From the NCBI RefSeq assembly GCF_016756595.1, contig NZ_AP023257.1:1623501-1687500 (forward strand): 64,000 nt of DNA. Reading direction: 5' to 3'. The notes under the pieces were generated by a model that was not told where the DNA came from, did not search any database, and saw only the letters and a list, made by a program, of their open reading frames with translations. Of this stretch, positions 63,280 to 64,000 are shown in pieces. The stretch is from Mesorhizobium sp. L-2-11. GTDB taxonomy: Bacteria; Pseudomonadota; Alphaproteobacteria; Rhizobiales; Rhizobiaceae. Each line of letters starts with the position of its first letter. Position 1 is the stretch's first letter. Made by a program: the position numbers and the translations under genes.

Positions 63280-63345
63280 GGCTCGTCCAAAGGCAGGACG
63301 TCTGATTTCGGTTCGGAGACCAAGGTTTCGCTGTAACCCGAGCCA
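63280..63345 (+). pseudogene. Degenerate tRNA-like sequence (Arg-UCG-like)
   Basis: 66 nt with a 6-bp acceptor GGCTCG/CGAGCC, D-stem-like GTCC/GGAC, an anticodon arm TCTGA/TCGGA with loop TTTCGGT (anticodon TCG), and a weak T-arm GGTT/AACC with loop TCGCTGT. CCA is not encoded (AAGG follows) and the T-loop lacks TTCGA. Probably a decaying tRNA in the array. Confidence 0.35.
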
Positions 63346-63367
63346 AGGTTCTAACTCCGGATGTTTC

Positions 63368-63452
63368 GGAGGGGTGGCCGAGCGGTTAATGGCAGCAGTC
63401 TGTAAAACTGCTCTCTTTGAGTTCGTAGGTTCGAATCCTACTCCCTCCACCA
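63368..63452 (+). tRNA. tRNA-Tyr (GUA)
   Basis: 85-nt class II tRNA: acceptor GGAGGGG with TCCCTCC (one G-T pair), anticodon stem GCAGT/ACTGC with loop CTGTAAA (anticodon GTA), variable arm, T-arm AGGTTCGAATCCT, encoded ACCA. Confidence 0.97.
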
Positions 63453-63506
63453 ATCCTTGAAGCTTCGTGTCGGTGGTTGGTTCGCTACCTCCCTGGGCAC
63501 CAGGTC

Positions 63507-63593
63507 GCGGCCGTGGCGGAAATGGTAGACGCACCGCACTCAAGATGCGGCGCCGCCCGTGGCGTGCCGGTTCAATTCCGGCCGGCCGCACCA
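63507..63593 (+). tRNA. tRNA-Leu (CAA)
   Basis: 87-nt class II tRNA: acceptor GCGGCCG/CGGCCGC, anticodon stem CCGCA/TGCGG with loop CTCAAGA (anticodon CAA), long variable arm, T-arm CCGGTTCAATTCCGG, encoded ACCA. Confidence 0.97.
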
Positions 63594-63616
63594 GATCAGT
63601 CGGTATGAAGCGTCAA

Positions 63617-63690
63617 GGCGCCGTGGGAGAACGGCTATCCGGCGGACTGCAACTCCGTGTATGCCGGTTCGAGTCCGGCTGGCGCCTCCA
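63617..63690 (+). tRNA. tRNA-Cys (GCA)
   Basis: 74-nt class I tRNA: acceptor GGCGCCG with TGGCGCC, anticodon stem GCGGA/TCCGT with loop CTGCAAC (anticodon GCA), T-arm CCGGTTCGAGTCCGG, encoded TCCA. Confidence 0.96.
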
Positions 63691-63744
63691 AATTATCCAC
63701 AGTTGATCAACGGCTGGCAAAAGGAAGAGTGAAACTGACAAAAT

Positions 63745-63836
63745 GGAAGAGTGGCCGAGCGGCTGAAGGCGGCGGCTTGCTAAGCCGTTATGCGGGGACA
63801 CCCGCATCGAGGGTTCGAATCCCTCCTCTTCCGCCA
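63745..63836 (+). tRNA. tRNA-Ser (GCU)
   Basis: 92-nt class II tRNA: acceptor GGAAGAG/CTCTTCC, anticodon stem GCGGC/GCCGT with loop TTGCTAA (anticodon GCT), long variable arm GCGGGGACACCCGC, T-arm GGGTTCGAATCCC, encoded GCCA. Last tRNA within the window. Confidence 0.97.
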
Positions 63837-63985
63837 ATCGCACAGGCTCTGGATAACCGAAAGCGAGCATTGCTGTCGTAATCCCATTGCTGCAGCCAGC
63901 AAGGCTCGACCTGATTGAAATCCGGGCAACGCAGCACGATGCCAAGCCGGCAATGGAATTTACAGGTCATTTCACCAAAAGGTGC

Positions 63986-63991
63986 TTGACA
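63986..63991 (+). promoter_or_regulatory. -35 box of a transcription unit beyond the window
   Basis: TTGACA, preceded by a G/C-poor stretch, lies 9 bases from the right edge; its -10 would be outside. It suggests that a new RNA or gene follows the tRNA array. Confidence 0.35.
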
Positions 63992-64000
63992 CGAAACCGA

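Noticed and set aside
63453..63506. Another tRNA between tRNA-Tyr and tRNA-Leu(CAA)
   Set aside because: Only 54 nt, with a partial T-arm-like GGTTCGCTACC and a CACCA but no acceptor or anticodon pairing.

Overview
The window looks like chromosome of a Mesorhizobium-type alphaproteobacterium (Rhizobiales). This rests on recognised families, not a database search: a rhizobial Kdp operon, DUF982, DUF992 and several DUF3606 proteins, a soxBDAG sarcosine oxidase operon, a ubiE-ubiB-coaBC block, S21 with a basic tail, GC-rich coding sequence, and rhizobial palindromic intergenic repeats (RIME-like).

Layout. 1-2956: Kdp potassium-uptake ATPase genes, reading leftwards, including two very short genes (kdpF and a 26-residue protein) ahead of kdpA and a 68-residue membrane protein between kdpA and kdpB. 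3206-6529: a surface-glycan type cluster (GT-C-like membrane protein, methyltransferase, polyprenyl-phosphate glycosyltransferase). 6683-16484: an accessory stretch of small proteins (DUF3606, DUF982, NYN-domain, Atu4866-like, SDR/LysR pair, ATP-dependent DNA ligase, lipoprotein, GcrA-like mini-protein) with two frameshifted genes and a tRNA-Ser. 16558-30445: msrA, then a nucleoside uptake and salvage region (BMP-type binding protein, ATPase, two permeases, cdd, punA, deoA, upp, add). An intact IS66-family element with a perfect 8-bp target duplication splits this region. 30594-36859: ubiE, ubiB, a FitA/VapC-type toxin-antitoxin locus with two tandem antitoxin genes, coaBC and an MFS transporter.

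37444-56891 is bounded by two IS630-family copies of equal length (1,045 bp) in opposite orientation. Between them lie a small secreted Cys-rich protein with a MacAB-like exporter (macA frameshifted), DUF992, TPR lipoprotein, rpsU, DUF892, SET-domain and SDR genes, the sarcosine oxidase operon, and a TetR/MaoC/SDR group. 56993-62210 holds a DUF2283 protein, an RND efflux pump with its adaptor, and a CBS-domain protein.

62407-63836 is the most unusual part: an RNase P RNA that looks divergent and compact, followed by eight closely packed tRNA genes (Pro, Leu, Ser, Ser, Tyr, Leu, Cys, Ser) and a degenerate tRNA-like sequence. Most of these tRNAs read codons that begin with U. The Ser(GGA) species duplicates the isoacceptor of the separate tRNA at 15675-15764. 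This resembles a mobile-element tRNA array that carries its own tRNA-processing ribozyme; it is the main candidate for an undescribed system.
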